Assembly: GCA_035517615.1 (NCBI GenBank)
Contig: DATIYM010000005.1
Coordinates: forward strand, 1 to 35,060
From: AG25 sp035517615
GTDB lineage: Bacteria > Gemmatimonadota > Gemmatimonadetes > Gemmatimonadales > GWC2-71-9
Length of the DNA: 35,060 nucleotides
Direction of reading: 5' to 3'
Shown: positions 15,301 to 23,036 of the stretch, piece after piece
Numbering within the stretch: position 1 is the stretch's first letter
How the letters are laid out: every line of letters begins with the position of its first letter
The notes under the pieces: model-generated
Databases searched by the model: none
Told to the model about the DNA's origin: nothing
What the model saw: the letters and a program-made list of their open reading frames with translations, nothing else
Program-made: the position numbers and the translations under genes

Positions 15301-15762
15301 ATGGCAGACATCACGTTGCGCCGCACCGGGCAGACGGTAAAGCACAAAGGCTCGACTGGAGAAATCGACGAGCTCACGATCGGGTCGACCCACATGTGGG
15401 CAGTCGAGCGACGTGATGGGTTCCTATCCCTGGATCCGGGAACCTATACCGTGAAGATGGAGTTTTCGCCCAACGCTCAAGAATGGACCAAGAAGGGAGA
15501 CAAGCTCGTCCCCTCCCGCCGCCGCCAACTTCGCGTGCTCAATCACGGCAAGAAGACCAAAGACGGGGACGTCGCCGCGATTCTCATTCATGCCGCGAAC
15601 TACCCTGACGAATTAGCCGGGTGCATCGCCCCCGGCACCGCGCTCCTCGCGGGCGGTGTCGATTCCAGTCGCGACGCGATGGACCAGATCTTCGACCAAC
15701 TCGGAGGATTCCAGCAGGGCGGAATTGGGACGCTGGTGATAACGGGAGACAGCGACGAGTAG
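15301..15762 (+). CDS. DUF5675-family protein
   Basis: A 153-residue protein with the features of DUF5675: an N-terminal strand ITLRRTGQT, IDELTIGSTHMWAVER, LDPGTYTVKMEFSP, and the conserved IHAANYPDELAGCI with downstream LLAGG. Family function is not established. The His...Asn...Gly-Cys arrangement recalls the active-site Cys of L,D-transpeptidases, but that likeness is only my reading. Members occur in phage and T6SS neighbourhoods, so a cell-wall or effector role is possible. It is the first gene of a four-gene plus-strand cassette that converges on the T6SS operon. The central stretch KKTKDGDVAAIL may be a cassette-specific variation. Confidence 0.72.
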   Translation: MADITLRRTGQTVKHKGSTGEIDELTIGSTHMWAVERRDGFLSLDPGTYTVKMEFSPNAQEWTKKGDKLVPSRRRQLRVLNHGKKTKDGDVAAILIHAANYPDELAGCIAPGTALLAGGVDSSRDAMDQIFDQLGGFQQGGIGTLVITGDSDE

Positions 15763-15788
15763 GCCGACCGGTCCACGGGAGGGCGGCG

Positions 15789-16196
15789 ATGAAGTTCAAC
15801 TACGCCATGCGGATAGATTGGCGCGACAAGAAAACACCCAACAAGAAGGAGGCCATCGCGCTCGGCGGCGTGGTCGCCGGGGATTCGACCAACGGCCCGG
15901 CCACCGAGAAGGCGCCGTCCCTTCCGCACCTGCGAAAGGTGTTCGAGGCCTCCAACCAGTCCCGGGCCTTCACCATCCTGATCAGGCTGGACACGAAGCC
16001 ATACTTTCCCAAGGGTCGGGCGTTCGACTTCATGAGCATTGAGGTCGACCAGGTGGGGTCGAGTAACCCTCGGATCCTGACCGCCTCCATCCACGACGTA
16101 ACGATGACGAAAGAGACAAAGATCCAGGTGGGCAGCGATTGGTTCGATGCCGTCACCCTGGACATGAGCGAGGGCCAGGACTTCAGCATCGATTAG
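15789..16196 (+). CDS. Unknown protein in the plus-strand T6SS-adjacent cassette
   Basis: A 135-residue soluble protein without signal peptide or membrane segment. The ATG at 15789 follows GGGAGGG at good spacing; the frame is open further upstream, but that part overlaps the DUF5675 gene. Its second half has alternating beta-strand character (FTILIRLDTKPYF, FDFMSIEVDQVG, ILTASIHDVTM, FDAVTLDMSEG), suggesting a small beta-sandwich or barrel. I do not recognise a family. It lies 26 bp after the DUF5675 gene and 10 bp before the next unknown, so the genes are probably co-transcribed. Its position beside a T6SS is the only functional clue. Confidence 0.7.
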   Translation: MKFNYAMRIDWRDKKTPNKKEAIALGGVVAGDSTNGPATEKAPSLPHLRKVFEASNQSRAFTILIRLDTKPYFPKGRAFDFMSIEVDQVGSSNPRILTASIHDVTMTKETKIQVGSDWFDAVTLDMSEGQDFSID

Positions 16197-16206
16197 GAGT
16201 CGAACA

Positions 16207-16647
16207 ATGCCAAGCATCTTTGTGGATACCGACAACACGGACTTCTCGGACAAGCTGTTCAAGGGCACCAAGGCAGGCGCCCTATCGACCAAGGCTGAGA
16301 ACAAGATGCAGGCGAAGGTCGAGGGAATTATCGACAAGACTGCGGGCTTCACCCGCAACAAATCCGACAAACAACCGAAGGGCTATGCCATCCGGCTCGA
16401 GGTTTCGAAGATCGAGAAGGCGGACGGCAAGACGAAATGCACCCTCTCGGGCTCGATCGTGAGGTATCCGCCCGAAGTGAACAAGAAGGGGGCTGTGGGA
16501 GAGATCATGGTGAGCACGGGCATGCAGAGTAAGGCGATTGCCGACGGCACTTCGGATGGCGCGGTGCTCGATTGCATCGAGAGCACCGCCGAGGATCTGA
16601 TCACCAAGAGCATCCCGTACATGAGGAAGGATTTTCTGAACCGCTGA
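16207..16647 (+). CDS. Unknown small alpha/beta protein in the same cassette
   Basis: A 146-residue protein preceded by AGGAG seven bases before the ATG (TTAGGAGTCGAACAATG). Two strands (YAIRLEVSKIEKADG, KCTLSGSIVRYPP) are followed by a Lys/Gly-rich loop, a strand (GEIMVSTGMQSKAI) and a helix (VLDCIESTAEDLITKSIPYM). The strand-strand-helix pattern is reminiscent of small periplasmic anticodon-binding-like folds such as LpoB/CsgG, but there is no signal peptide, so this is weak. It is Lys-rich compared with its neighbours. No family recognised. It lies 11 bp before the methyltransferase gene. Confidence 0.7.
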   Translation: MPSIFVDTDNTDFSDKLFKGTKAGALSTKAENKMQAKVEGIIDKTAGFTRNKSDKQPKGYAIRLEVSKIEKADGKTKCTLSGSIVRYPPEVNKKGAVGEIMVSTGMQSKAIADGTSDGAVLDCIESTAEDLITKSIPYMRKDFLNR

Positions 16648-16658
16648 GCAGCGCGCGC

Positions 16659-18218
16659 ATGACCACGTCTGCCACCAACCCCGCAGTTCCGCTGCGCCAC
16701 GGCAGTAGGGCCGATTTCTCACGTATCCGCTCGCTCCTCAGAGAGGTCGAGTACGACGAGGGGACGATCTGCCGCACGATCGGCATCGATTCCATGGCCG
16801 ATCTGGCCCGCGCCCGACCGGAAGATCTCGATCGAGCCGTCGGCGATTCGGCGCCGCTATCGCTACTCATCAAAATCTTCTTGTTCGGGCAGCCCGTTCT
16901 GCCGGCCGAGCTGGACCGAAAGCTGGGAGCCACGGCCCGGAACGCGCTCGTGGCGCTCGATCTGGTACGGCTCGGACCCGTGCGAGAGGATGCCGAGCGC
17001 GATGGCGTCGCCTACTACTCACCGGTGCTGCTGTATCCCGTGGGCGGCGTGCTGATCGCATCGGACCGCTACGACAAACCCGATCTGTCGCCCCTCAAAC
17101 CTCCCGCGGACATCGTGTTTCCGGCCATCTTCTCGGGCACATTGCGATTTCTCCGCATTCTCGGCCGCAGTCCTGCGGAGGAGGTCCTAGACCTCTGTTC
17201 CGGCACGGGAATTGGGGCGCTGGCGCTGAGCCGTGAGGCACGGCAGGTGGTAGCCGCCGATCTCACGGCGCGGGCCGGCCATTTCGCCCGCTTCAATGGG
17301 CTGCTGAACAGCTGCGACAACCTGGAGGTGGTCCAGGGGGATCTGTACGAGCCGGTGCGGGGCCGCACGTTTGATCGAATCATCGCGCATCCGCCGTACG
17401 TGCCAGCCCTCGCGCCAGCGCAGATCTATCGTGACGCCGGCGAGGCCGGTGAGCACATCATCCGGCGGATCGTCGAAGGTCTCCCAGGATTCCTGCGACC
17501 GGGAGGGACCTTCTACGCGGTCTCGGCGGGGTGGGACTCAGCGGATGGCCCCTTCGAGCAACGCATGCGGCGGTGGCTGGGCGACCGTTCGGACGAGTTC
17601 GACGTCATCTTCGCCGAGCACGAGGCGCAGTCGCGCGAACAGGTTGCCCGCTGGCTCGACGAGAAAGCGCGAGCAACGTCCGGCGAGATCGCCCTTGGCT
17701 GGGAGCAGCGCTTCCGGGATGCGAGGCTTGAGCGTCACATCTACGGTGCGCTCGTCTTGCGCCGGCGTTTCGCCGACGAACCGGGCGCTCCCGTGACCGC
17801 GCGCCCCCGGTTGAGCCACGAGACCGACGGGGCGTGCTTCGAGTGGGCGCTGCGCTGGTTTACCTGGCGCCGGACACGCGAGGCGGCTGGAACGCTGTCA
17901 CAGACCCTGCTCGACGCGACACACCGCCTCGCTCCGAGTTTGCGCGTGGCGCTGCGCTACGCGCCCCGCGAGGGGCAGCTCGAGCCGAAGCAGGTCGTGC
18001 TGGAAACGGAACGGCCGTTCAGGGCGGCGACGACCATCGAGCCCTGGATGCTCGGCGTCGTGTCGGCGTTCGGGGCGGGCCGGAGCGGGCGCGCGGTCCA
18101 TGAAGCCCTCCACCAGGCAGGCGCCGTGCCGCCAGAGTTCCAACTGGATCACCTCGCTGCGTTGCTGGAGATGCTGATCGAGCGAGGGTACCTCGAGTCG
18201 GACTTGCCTCTGCCCTAG
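16659..18218 (+). CDS. Class I SAM-dependent methyltransferase with N-terminal domain (HemK/RlmG-like)
   Basis: A 519-residue protein; the ATG at 16659 is chosen because the in-frame residues upstream overlap the previous gene. Residues 20-150 form an N-terminal helical domain. The Rossmann methyltransferase core starts with motif I VLDLCSGTGIGAL (about 176-188), then the acidic AADLT, and the catalytic motif AHPPYVP (H244-P-P-Y247), a variant of the NPPY found in N-methyltransferases that modify Gln, adenine or guanine. The last ~120 residues are an extra C-terminal domain. The substrate could be a protein, RNA or DNA. In this setting, modification of a cassette protein is an attractive guess only. 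Its stop shares a CTAG with the stop of the small opposing gene. Confidence 0.82.
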   Translation: MTTSATNPAVPLRHGSRADFSRIRSLLREVEYDEGTICRTIGIDSMADLARARPEDLDRAVGDSAPLSLLIKIFLFGQPVLPAELDRKLGATARNALVALDLVRLGPVREDAERDGVAYYSPVLLYPVGGVLIASDRYDKPDLSPLKPPADIVFPAIFSGTLRFLRILGRSPAEEVLDLCSGTGIGALALSREARQVVAADLTARAGHFARFNGLLNSCDNLEVVQGDLYEPVRGRTFDRIIAHPPYVPALAPAQIYRDAGEAGEHIIRRIVEGLPGFLRPGGTFYAVSAGWDSADGPFEQRMRRWLGDRSDEFDVIFAEHEAQSREQVARWLDEKARATSGEIALGWEQRFRDARLERHIYGALVLRRRFADEPGAPVTARPRLSHETDGACFEWALRWFTWRRTREAAGTLSQTLLDATHRLAPSLRVALRYAPREGQLEPKQVVLETERPFRAATTIEPWMLGVVSAFGAGRSGRAVHEALHQAGAVPPEFQLDHLAALLEMLIERGYLESDLPLP

Positions 18219-18451
18219 TCCTCCGCGGGATTGGCGGGATTCGGAGGGCCGGGATACTTGAGATTGTCGCGAATGATGTGATTGATCTGTCCGTGCTTCA
18301 GGGTGCGCGTCCCGGGTTCTACTTCCGCCCCTGGTTCATCCGGGTCGTACACGATCGTGCATTGTTGCCATACCGTTAGATAGTTGGCCTTCAGTCCATC
18401 GCGATCCGGCTTGAGCTTCCTGGGCGCGATCAGGTACGCTCCGTTTTTCAC
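18215..18451 (-). CDS. Small unknown protein at the end of the T6SS operon
   Basis: A 78-residue ORF from the GTG at 18451. The frame stays open upstream to about 18515 with sensible residues (WKTLLANGQRALSNLTGVGV) but has no ATG/GTG/TTG there, so the gene may be longer with an unusual start, or be a truncated remnant. The sequence NGAYLIAPRKLKPDRDG, then LTVWQQCTIVYDPDEPG, is coherent and not a shadow of the methyltransferase, which it meets tail to tail within a CTAG palindrome. No family recognised. Its position at the end of the effector cassette would suit an orphan immunity or cargo fragment. Confidence 0.45.
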   Translation of the reverse strand: MKNGAYLIAPRKLKPDRDGLKANYLTVWQQCTIVYDPDEPGAEVEPGTRTLKHGQINHIIRDNLKYPGPPNPANPAED

Positions 18452-18561
18452 GACGCCTACGCCCGTGAGGTTGGAGAGCGCGCGTTGCCCGTTGGCGAGC
18501 AGCGTCTTCCATCCTCGTCATCGGGGAACGAGGCGCTATCGAGCGTCGCCATGGAGCGTGC

Positions 18562-19785
18562 TCACCGGCGCGGCTGGGGGAACCGTTCGAGGCGCAGCGG
18601 TGACCCGGACCACACGCCGTTGAAGCGCGCTCGGAGCGACGCTTCCCAGCGGGATTCCATGTCGAGCAGCGCGAACTCTTCGGGCGTGATTGGTCCCGCC
18701 ACGTCGACCCCACGGCACAGGCGCGCCGCGCGTTCGAGCCGGGCACGCGCCTTCTCCCAATGCCGCCGCGCAAGCTCGGGGTCCGGCAACGCCACTTCAT
18801 CCTGGAACTCCGCTTCGAATTCGTCGGCGGGAGCCTCGGCGGCGGTGCGCACCACCGTCGTCGAAGTAACGTCCGCTCCGGTCATTTTCGTGAACGCGGC
18901 GCCGGCCGCGACGGCGGCCGCGGGGTCCGGGATTCGCATGCCGTCGAGCAGGAGATCGATGAGCGCGGGATTTCCGTAGCTGCCGAGCAGCCGGAATCGG
19001 GCTGGACCGAGCGCGTCCGATCGTCCGATAGTGGCGAACCGGGCGAGATCGTCCGGTGCCCCGAGAATGGCGAGCAGCTCGAGCGCATCAAAATGCTCGA
19101 GCGAGGGCGCGTCCGCGAGCTTGCGAGTCACGGTGAGAATCGCAGGCTCGCCGGCCCAGGCGGCGGCGTGCAGGGCGGCACGGCGAACGACCGCGTCGTC
19201 GCGCAGGCCGGCCGCATAGCTCTTCGGGTCGAGACGCATGCCCAGATAGCCCGCGAGACGCCAGCCGCCGGTCCGGACCGCAGCGTCTTCGTCGTTCAAG
19301 AAGCGCAGCACGCGTTGTTCGTTGATCGGGACTTTCGAGTGAAACGCGAAGATCTCGGCCGCGGCGACGGCGCGCTCGAGCGGCGTGCCATGGATCATGG
19401 CCTGGAGCTGCGGCAGCAAGGAACCCGCCGGTCCGTGGCACAGTGCATCGCGCAAAGCTGCGAGCCCGCCGCCTTTGGCACGGGCAAACGCGTCGAGCAC
19501 CCGTCCTGTTGCTGTCGCGTCAGCATGATGTAGCAGCGCGTAGGCCGCGGCGAACGTGCTCAGCGGGTCGCCCTCGCGCAGGGTGTCTTCGAGCAGGGGC
19601 AACGCTTCGCCGCCCACCGCGAGGACGCCCTGGAGGTGCGCCGCAAGCCGCTCCTCGAGATGGAAGAACGCGCGCACGGTGTAGCGCGGGGAGCGCACGG
19701 CGCCGCGCCGCTGGCCCCACAGGAAGGCCAGCTCCTCGACGTGCTCCTCGAGGATGTCCGGGATGTAAGTCGCTGGTGCGGTCAC
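18562..19785 (-). CDS. TIGR02270-family HEAT-like repeat protein (T6SS-associated)
   Basis: A 407-residue protein starting at GTG 19785, ten bases after the upstream gene. It is an array of short Ala/Leu-rich helical pairs (DAAVRTGGWRLAGYLG, DDAVVRRAALHAAAW, and others) of the HEAT/Armadillo type. The N-terminal HVEELAFLWGQRRGAVRSP and the C-terminal ITPEEFALLDMESRWE...RARFNGVW motifs match TIGR02270, a conserved family found almost only in T6SS loci. Its biochemical role is not known. HEAT repeats generally bind other proteins, so a scaffold or adaptor function is plausible. No signal peptide; cytoplasmic. Confidence 0.82.
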   Translation of the reverse strand: MTAPATYIPDILEEHVEELAFLWGQRRGAVRSPRYTVRAFFHLEERLAAHLQGVLAVGGEALPLLEDTLREGDPLSTFAAAYALLHHADATATGRVLDAFARAKGGGLAALRDALCHGPAGSLLPQLQAMIHGTPLERAVAAAEIFAFHSKVPINEQRVLRFLNDEDAAVRTGGWRLAGYLGMRLDPKSYAAGLRDDAVVRRAALHAAAWAGEPAILTVTRKLADAPSLEHFDALELLAILGAPDDLARFATIGRSDALGPARFRLLGSYGNPALIDLLLDGMRIPDPAAAVAAGAAFTKMTGADVTSTTVVRTAAEAPADEFEAEFQDEVALPDPELARRHWEKARARLERAARLCRGVDVAGPITPEEFALLDMESRWEASLRARFNGVWSGSPLRLERFPQPRR

Positions 19786-19795
19786 GTGCTCGGCG

Positions 19796-20227
19796 TCAGT
19801 TGATTTGGACGGAACCGCCCTTGATGCGGTTCGTACGGGTCGCGTGCGAGACGAGATCCTTTCCTCTAATCAGGATCTTGCCGTCTTCCCGGATTGTAAT
19901 GGAGCCGTCGCCGACCCGGAGCGTGAGGGCACGCTTCGCCTCGAGCACGAGCTCCTCGGGTTGGTCGGGCGCGGGTGCTCGCGCCGCACGCTTTCCCACG
20001 CGCCCGAGGACGACGCCCTCGTCCGCCTCGGGACCAGTGCGCCAGACGAGAACCGCGTCTCCCGTCTCGAGCTGCGGTGGCGGACCCTGGACGGTCTCGA
20101 GCTGGGTGCAGTGGATCAGCTGTGCCGGTCGTTCATCGAGTGCCACGATGACGTCGTTGGCATGCACCGTGACCACCGCGGCGCGACACACCGATGTTCC
20201 GGAAATCTCGGTATCCAAGAGGCTCAT
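19796..20227 (-). CDS. DUF6484 domain protein (T6SS-associated)
   Basis: A 143-residue protein with an N-terminal small beta domain (VVTVHANDVIVALDE, GDAVLVWRTGPEADEGVVLG) and a C-terminal segment LTLRVGDGSITIREDGKILI ending in GKDLVSHATRTNRIKGGSVQIN. The C-terminal pattern resembles the repetitive beta-stalk seen at VgrG ends and is typical of DUF6484, a family encoded with T6SS spike cassettes. A structural role next to the spike, or as an effector-loading factor, is possible but unproven. It is separated from the Imm11-like gene by 34 bp, the widest gap in the cassette. Confidence 0.72.
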   Translation of the reverse strand: MSLLDTEISGTSVCRAAVVTVHANDVIVALDERPAQLIHCTQLETVQGPPPQLETGDAVLVWRTGPEADEGVVLGRVGKRAARAPAPDQPEELVLEAKRALTLRVGDGSITIREDGKILIRGKDLVSHATRTNRIKGGSVQIN

Positions 20228-20261
20228 ACGCGTCTCCGTCGAAGTCGCCGCGCGGCTGTCC

Positions 20262-20804
20262 TCAACGCACGGTCACTGGCTGAAAATACACATCGTCAAA
20301 CCCGGCCCCGGCGAGCTTCTCGTACAGCGAGTCGGAAATTACGACCTTGAGTTCGTCTTCCGCGAGCCGGAAGATGTGAGACTGCGGCAAGCGGTCACGG
20401 GGAATGGTGATCTGATCGATCAGCTGCATGCCTCCCCCGAGGGGCCGATGGGCGCTGGCTGCCAGGTCCGCGGCCGCCACGCGCCCCACCACGTTCAGGA
20501 ACAGGTAATCCGTGAAGCGCTCACCCGTTTGCGTGTTACTAATCACGGTGGCGTAGGCGTCGACGTTATCGACGCCGGCTCGCAGCAAGGCGTCGAAGAA
20601 CGGCTTGCGCGCGACGAGGGCCGGGACCATGAACAGGGTCGGCATGCGGCGCCCTTCCGTGTCGAGATCGATCTCGAACGTGAGCGGCACCTCGAAGTCC
20701 GGCGGCAGCTTGGCGCCGGAAAACAGGTTCACGTCCCAATGCGACGTCTGATCGATCAGGGCGCCGCCGCCCGCGGTCAGGTCACGGTACAGTGAGTATG
20801 GCAT
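20262..20804 (-). CDS. Imm11-like immunity protein
   Basis: A 180-residue cytoplasmic protein. The motifs FEIDLDTEGRRMPTLFMVPAL, GVDNVDAYATVISN, TGERFTDYLFLNVVGRVAAAD and IFRLAEDELKVVISDSL match the Imm11/DUF1629 family of immunity proteins, which bind toxin domains of polymorphic toxins. It begins 18 bp after the stop of the AHH nuclease gene on the same strand, the standard toxin-then-immunity order. The inference is that it neutralises that nuclease. Imm11 members are usually paired with other toxins, so the specific pairing here is from position only. Confidence 0.72.
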   Translation of the reverse strand: MPYSLYRDLTAGGGALIDQTSHWDVNLFSGAKLPPDFEVPLTFEIDLDTEGRRMPTLFMVPALVARKPFFDALLRAGVDNVDAYATVISNTQTGERFTDYLFLNVVGRVAAADLAASAHRPLGGGMQLIDQITIPRDRLPQSHIFRLAEDELKVVISDSLYEKLAGAGFDDVYFQPVTVR

Positions 20805-20822
20805 CGCGTTCTGGTGCGCTCG

Positions 20823-21575
20823 TCACGCATCGTCGCCCAACGCGCCGCCAGCCTCGACAAAATCAGCGGCGCGCCGCGAAACGTAGATGCGTCCACCGTC
20901 GATGTCCCCTTCGAGCCCTTCGGACGCCTTGTCCATGTAGTCGACCACGTTGCGCCGCGGCGACTGCTTGCCACCCTTGGATTTGTCCTTGCAGTCCGTG
21001 CAGGGTGGCTTGGCGGCGTAGTGATCGACCGAGTTGTTATGGATCTTCGCCAGGTATTCTCCCACGCGCGTCTTGTATCCCTCTTCGCCGACTCCATACG
21101 GCTTGTAGCTGTGCGGCCCCTGATGCAGCTGAATACCCACGATCGACATCAGCTTTTCCACGATTTTCCGCTTCTTGGTCTTCGTGGCGCCGCTCCAATC
21201 CGTCAGATCCGACGCATACGGCATGAACTTGCCGTTGTTGCCGTGGTCCACGCTGTATCCGTTGGGCTTGAGCAGCTTCTTTGGCGCCTTGGACGGCGCG
21301 TCGCTGAGCCACTGGGTGACCGCATGCTTCTGGAGCTGCTGCCACGGGATCAGGTGATGCGCCTGGGATGGCCAAACGTCATCGCTGACACTCGCAAGCG
21401 TTATCACCACGCGGGGTTTTTTTATGGAGCGATGCTTCGTGATGTTCCGGGCGAGCCGTGTGGGATCCCCGTCCAGCGTGCACGTCCAGTCGTGCTCGTC
21501 CGGCTTGTACTTGCACTTCTCGTCTTCCTCCATCATGTCGACGAGTGCGGCGATCCCTTCGACAGTTTCTGTCAT
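20823..21575 (-). CDS. T6SS AHH-family nuclease toxin
   Basis: A 250-residue protein from the ATG at 21575; the 15 residues available upstream overlap the previous gene. It carries the AHH signature SQAHHLIPWQQL (His73-His74) of the HNH/Endo VII nuclease superfamily, followed by NNGKFMP (about 113-119), HQGPH (H151, H155) and a final helix YKTRVGEYLAKI. These are the conserved blocks of AHH toxin domains, which cut nucleic acid. The N-terminal ~70 residues and the Cys-containing C-terminal tail (CTDC at 192-195, then a 50-residue region) are not recognised. It has no PAAR or Rhs part itself, but the PAAR-like DUF4150 gene is 4 bp upstream, so delivery as cargo of that tip is likely. Confidence 0.82.
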   Translation of the reverse strand: MTETVEGIAALVDMMEEDEKCKYKPDEHDWTCTLDGDPTRLARNITKHRSIKKPRVVITLASVSDDVWPSQAHHLIPWQQLQKHAVTQWLSDAPSKAPKKLLKPNGYSVDHGNNGKFMPYASDLTDWSGATKTKKRKIVEKLMSIVGIQLHQGPHSYKPYGVGEEGYKTRVGEYLAKIHNNSVDHYAAKPPCTDCKDKSKGGKQSPRRNVVDYMDKASEGLEGDIDGGRIYVSRRAADFVEAGGALGDDA

Positions 21576-21579
21576 CGCA

Positions 21580-21963
21580 TCATCCCATGATGTTCTTCTT
21601 GTTGTGAAACAGGGGATCACCCATCCGGCACACGTTGTTGCCTTCGAACTTCACGTCGAACGAATACATCATGAACTCGCACTCACCCATGTTGCAGCTC
21701 GACATGACCCCGCCCACCGACCCTGCCTCGTCGCCCGACGACTTCGAGTATTTGGCTCCCTTGACCATGGGCATCTGACCGTCGGTAGTCACGCCACTCG
21801 GGCCCCCGCTCGTATCGGACGACTGGCCGAGGTTCGGGTACGGGATCGGCACGGGCCCGGCGGGAGGTGCCGGTGTCTTGCAGACATCCGGCATCGCGGT
21901 GCTCATCCCGTTGCTGCTCTTGTGCGCGATGCCGCGCGAATTCGCGAATGTCGTCTGTCCCAC
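21580..21963 (-). CDS. DUF4150 PAAR-like T6SS spike-tip protein
   Basis: A 127-residue protein starting at GTG 21963 with AGGAGGG seven bases upstream. Features are DVCKTPAPPAGPVPIPYPN, the Gly/Ser-rich GGPSGVTTDGQMPMVKG, SSCNMGECEFMMYSFDVKFEG and NNVCRMGDPLFHNKKN, all typical of DUF4150 (PAAR-like). Such proteins fold as the conical tip that sharpens the VgrG trimer, with metal-binding Cys/His residues (Cys in SSCNMGEC and NVCRMGDP and the final His). The adjacent AHH toxin is its likely cargo, and the upstream DUF2169 and ketosynthase-like proteins are likely loading factors. Confidence 0.88.
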   Translation of the reverse strand: MGQTTFANSRGIAHKSSNGMSTAMPDVCKTPAPPAGPVPIPYPNLGQSSDTSGGPSGVTTDGQMPMVKGAKYSKSSGDEAGSVGGVMSSCNMGECEFMMYSFDVKFEGNNVCRMGDPLFHNKKNIMG

Positions 21964-21971
21964 GCGCCCTC

Positions 21972-23036
21972 CTACGCCGCCTTGACCATCACGGCGGCTC
22001 GCTCACCGCGATCCGACGATCCGTACACGAGGGCCGGACTGCGGCGATATCCGTGCTTGATCCCGTGCGCCGCGAGCCCGACCATGAGTGCACCACACGC
22101 CGCTCCCGCGTCGCCGTAGCAATCGGCGGGGTGGTGCATGCCGTGATCGGTGAGAAACGCCGCCGAGCTGCGGATGAATGCCACGCCCCATTCCTTGGCC
22201 CAATGATTCTCCCCGTTCATGGAGGAGTAGACCTCCTGGATCGGGCCCTCGTGCCCGCCCTGCAGCACGAGCTGCTGAATGGCCGCGGCCAGTCCGTCGC
22301 CCCGGTAGGGCGCTTCGCTGTAGAGGTGCCCCGGTTCGATCCCGTGCGCGACCTGAGACAAGGTTGCGAGCGGCGTCGGCGCGACATCCGGCCGCGCGAG
22401 CAGGACGAATGCCGCTCCCTCTCCCGGAATGAATCCATCGAGATTGACGGCGGACTTCACGCGCTGCTCCAGGTCGAGCGCGCCGAGCACGTAGAGGTCA
22501 CGATAGGTATCGATACCGCCGGCCAGCATGAACGGGGCGACGCCCGTCCGGATCGCTTCCGCGGCCCGCCCGATGGCCCCGAGTCCACCCGCGCGACCCC
22601 GGAATCCCGCGTCGCTGCGCTGCGGATCGAAGCTTCCCGCCGCCTGCTGCGCGAAACGCTGCAGGAACGCCTTGGCATCGAGCGGGAGGTTCGTGTTCGT
22701 TTCCGGCAGCGCCAACGCCAATCCGGGGGCGGGGGCGGGGAGCGGCTGGCCTTGCGGCAGCGCTCTCAGGCACTCGCGCAGCGCCACGACGCCGAGCCGC
22801 AGCATCCGCGTCTCGCGGCTCGACAGCACCCCGGTGGCGAGCGCGGGCGCGAGCGGCGGCAGTCCGGCTTCGGGGACTTCCGCCAGTGTGAACGGCGCGC
22901 GGCGCTTGTCCAGCAGCTTGGTCTCCGCGAACCGCGCCGTCCCGGCACGCACCGACGCGGCCGTTTCCGCCGCCGAGAGTCCCACCGCGGTGATCATGCC
23001 CACGCCGGCGACGACAACGTCTCCCGCCATGGTCAT
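21972..23036 (-). CDS. Ketosynthase-like (thiolase fold) T6SS protein lacking catalytic residues
   Basis: A 354-residue protein with thiolase-fold features: VVVAGVGMITAVGLSAAET at the N-terminus, a GGLGAIGRAAEAIRTG helix, FMLAGGIDTYRD, IPGEGAAFVLLARPD, and the C-terminal DAGAACGALMVGLAAHG. Compared by eye with FabF, the catalytic Cys position holds Arg (FRGRAGG) and the two catalytic His positions fall on MNGEN and YGDAG. It is therefore unlikely to condense acyl groups. Proteins of this type are often encoded between DUF2169 and DUF4150 genes of T6SS loci, where a loading or scaffold role is inferred. Its start overlaps the DUF2169 stop by 4 bp (ATGA); a second ATG follows two codons on. Confidence 0.82.
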   Translation of the reverse strand: MTMAGDVVVAGVGMITAVGLSAAETAASVRAGTARFAETKLLDKRRAPFTLAEVPEAGLPPLAPALATGVLSSRETRMLRLGVVALRECLRALPQGQPLPAPAPGLALALPETNTNLPLDAKAFLQRFAQQAAGSFDPQRSDAGFRGRAGGLGAIGRAAEAIRTGVAPFMLAGGIDTYRDLYVLGALDLEQRVKSAVNLDGFIPGEGAAFVLLARPDVAPTPLATLSQVAHGIEPGHLYSEAPYRGDGLAAAIQQLVLQGGHEGPIQEVYSSMNGENHWAKEWGVAFIRSSAAFLTDHGMHHPADCYGDAGAACGALMVGLAAHGIKHGYRRSPALVYGSSDRGERAAVMVKAA

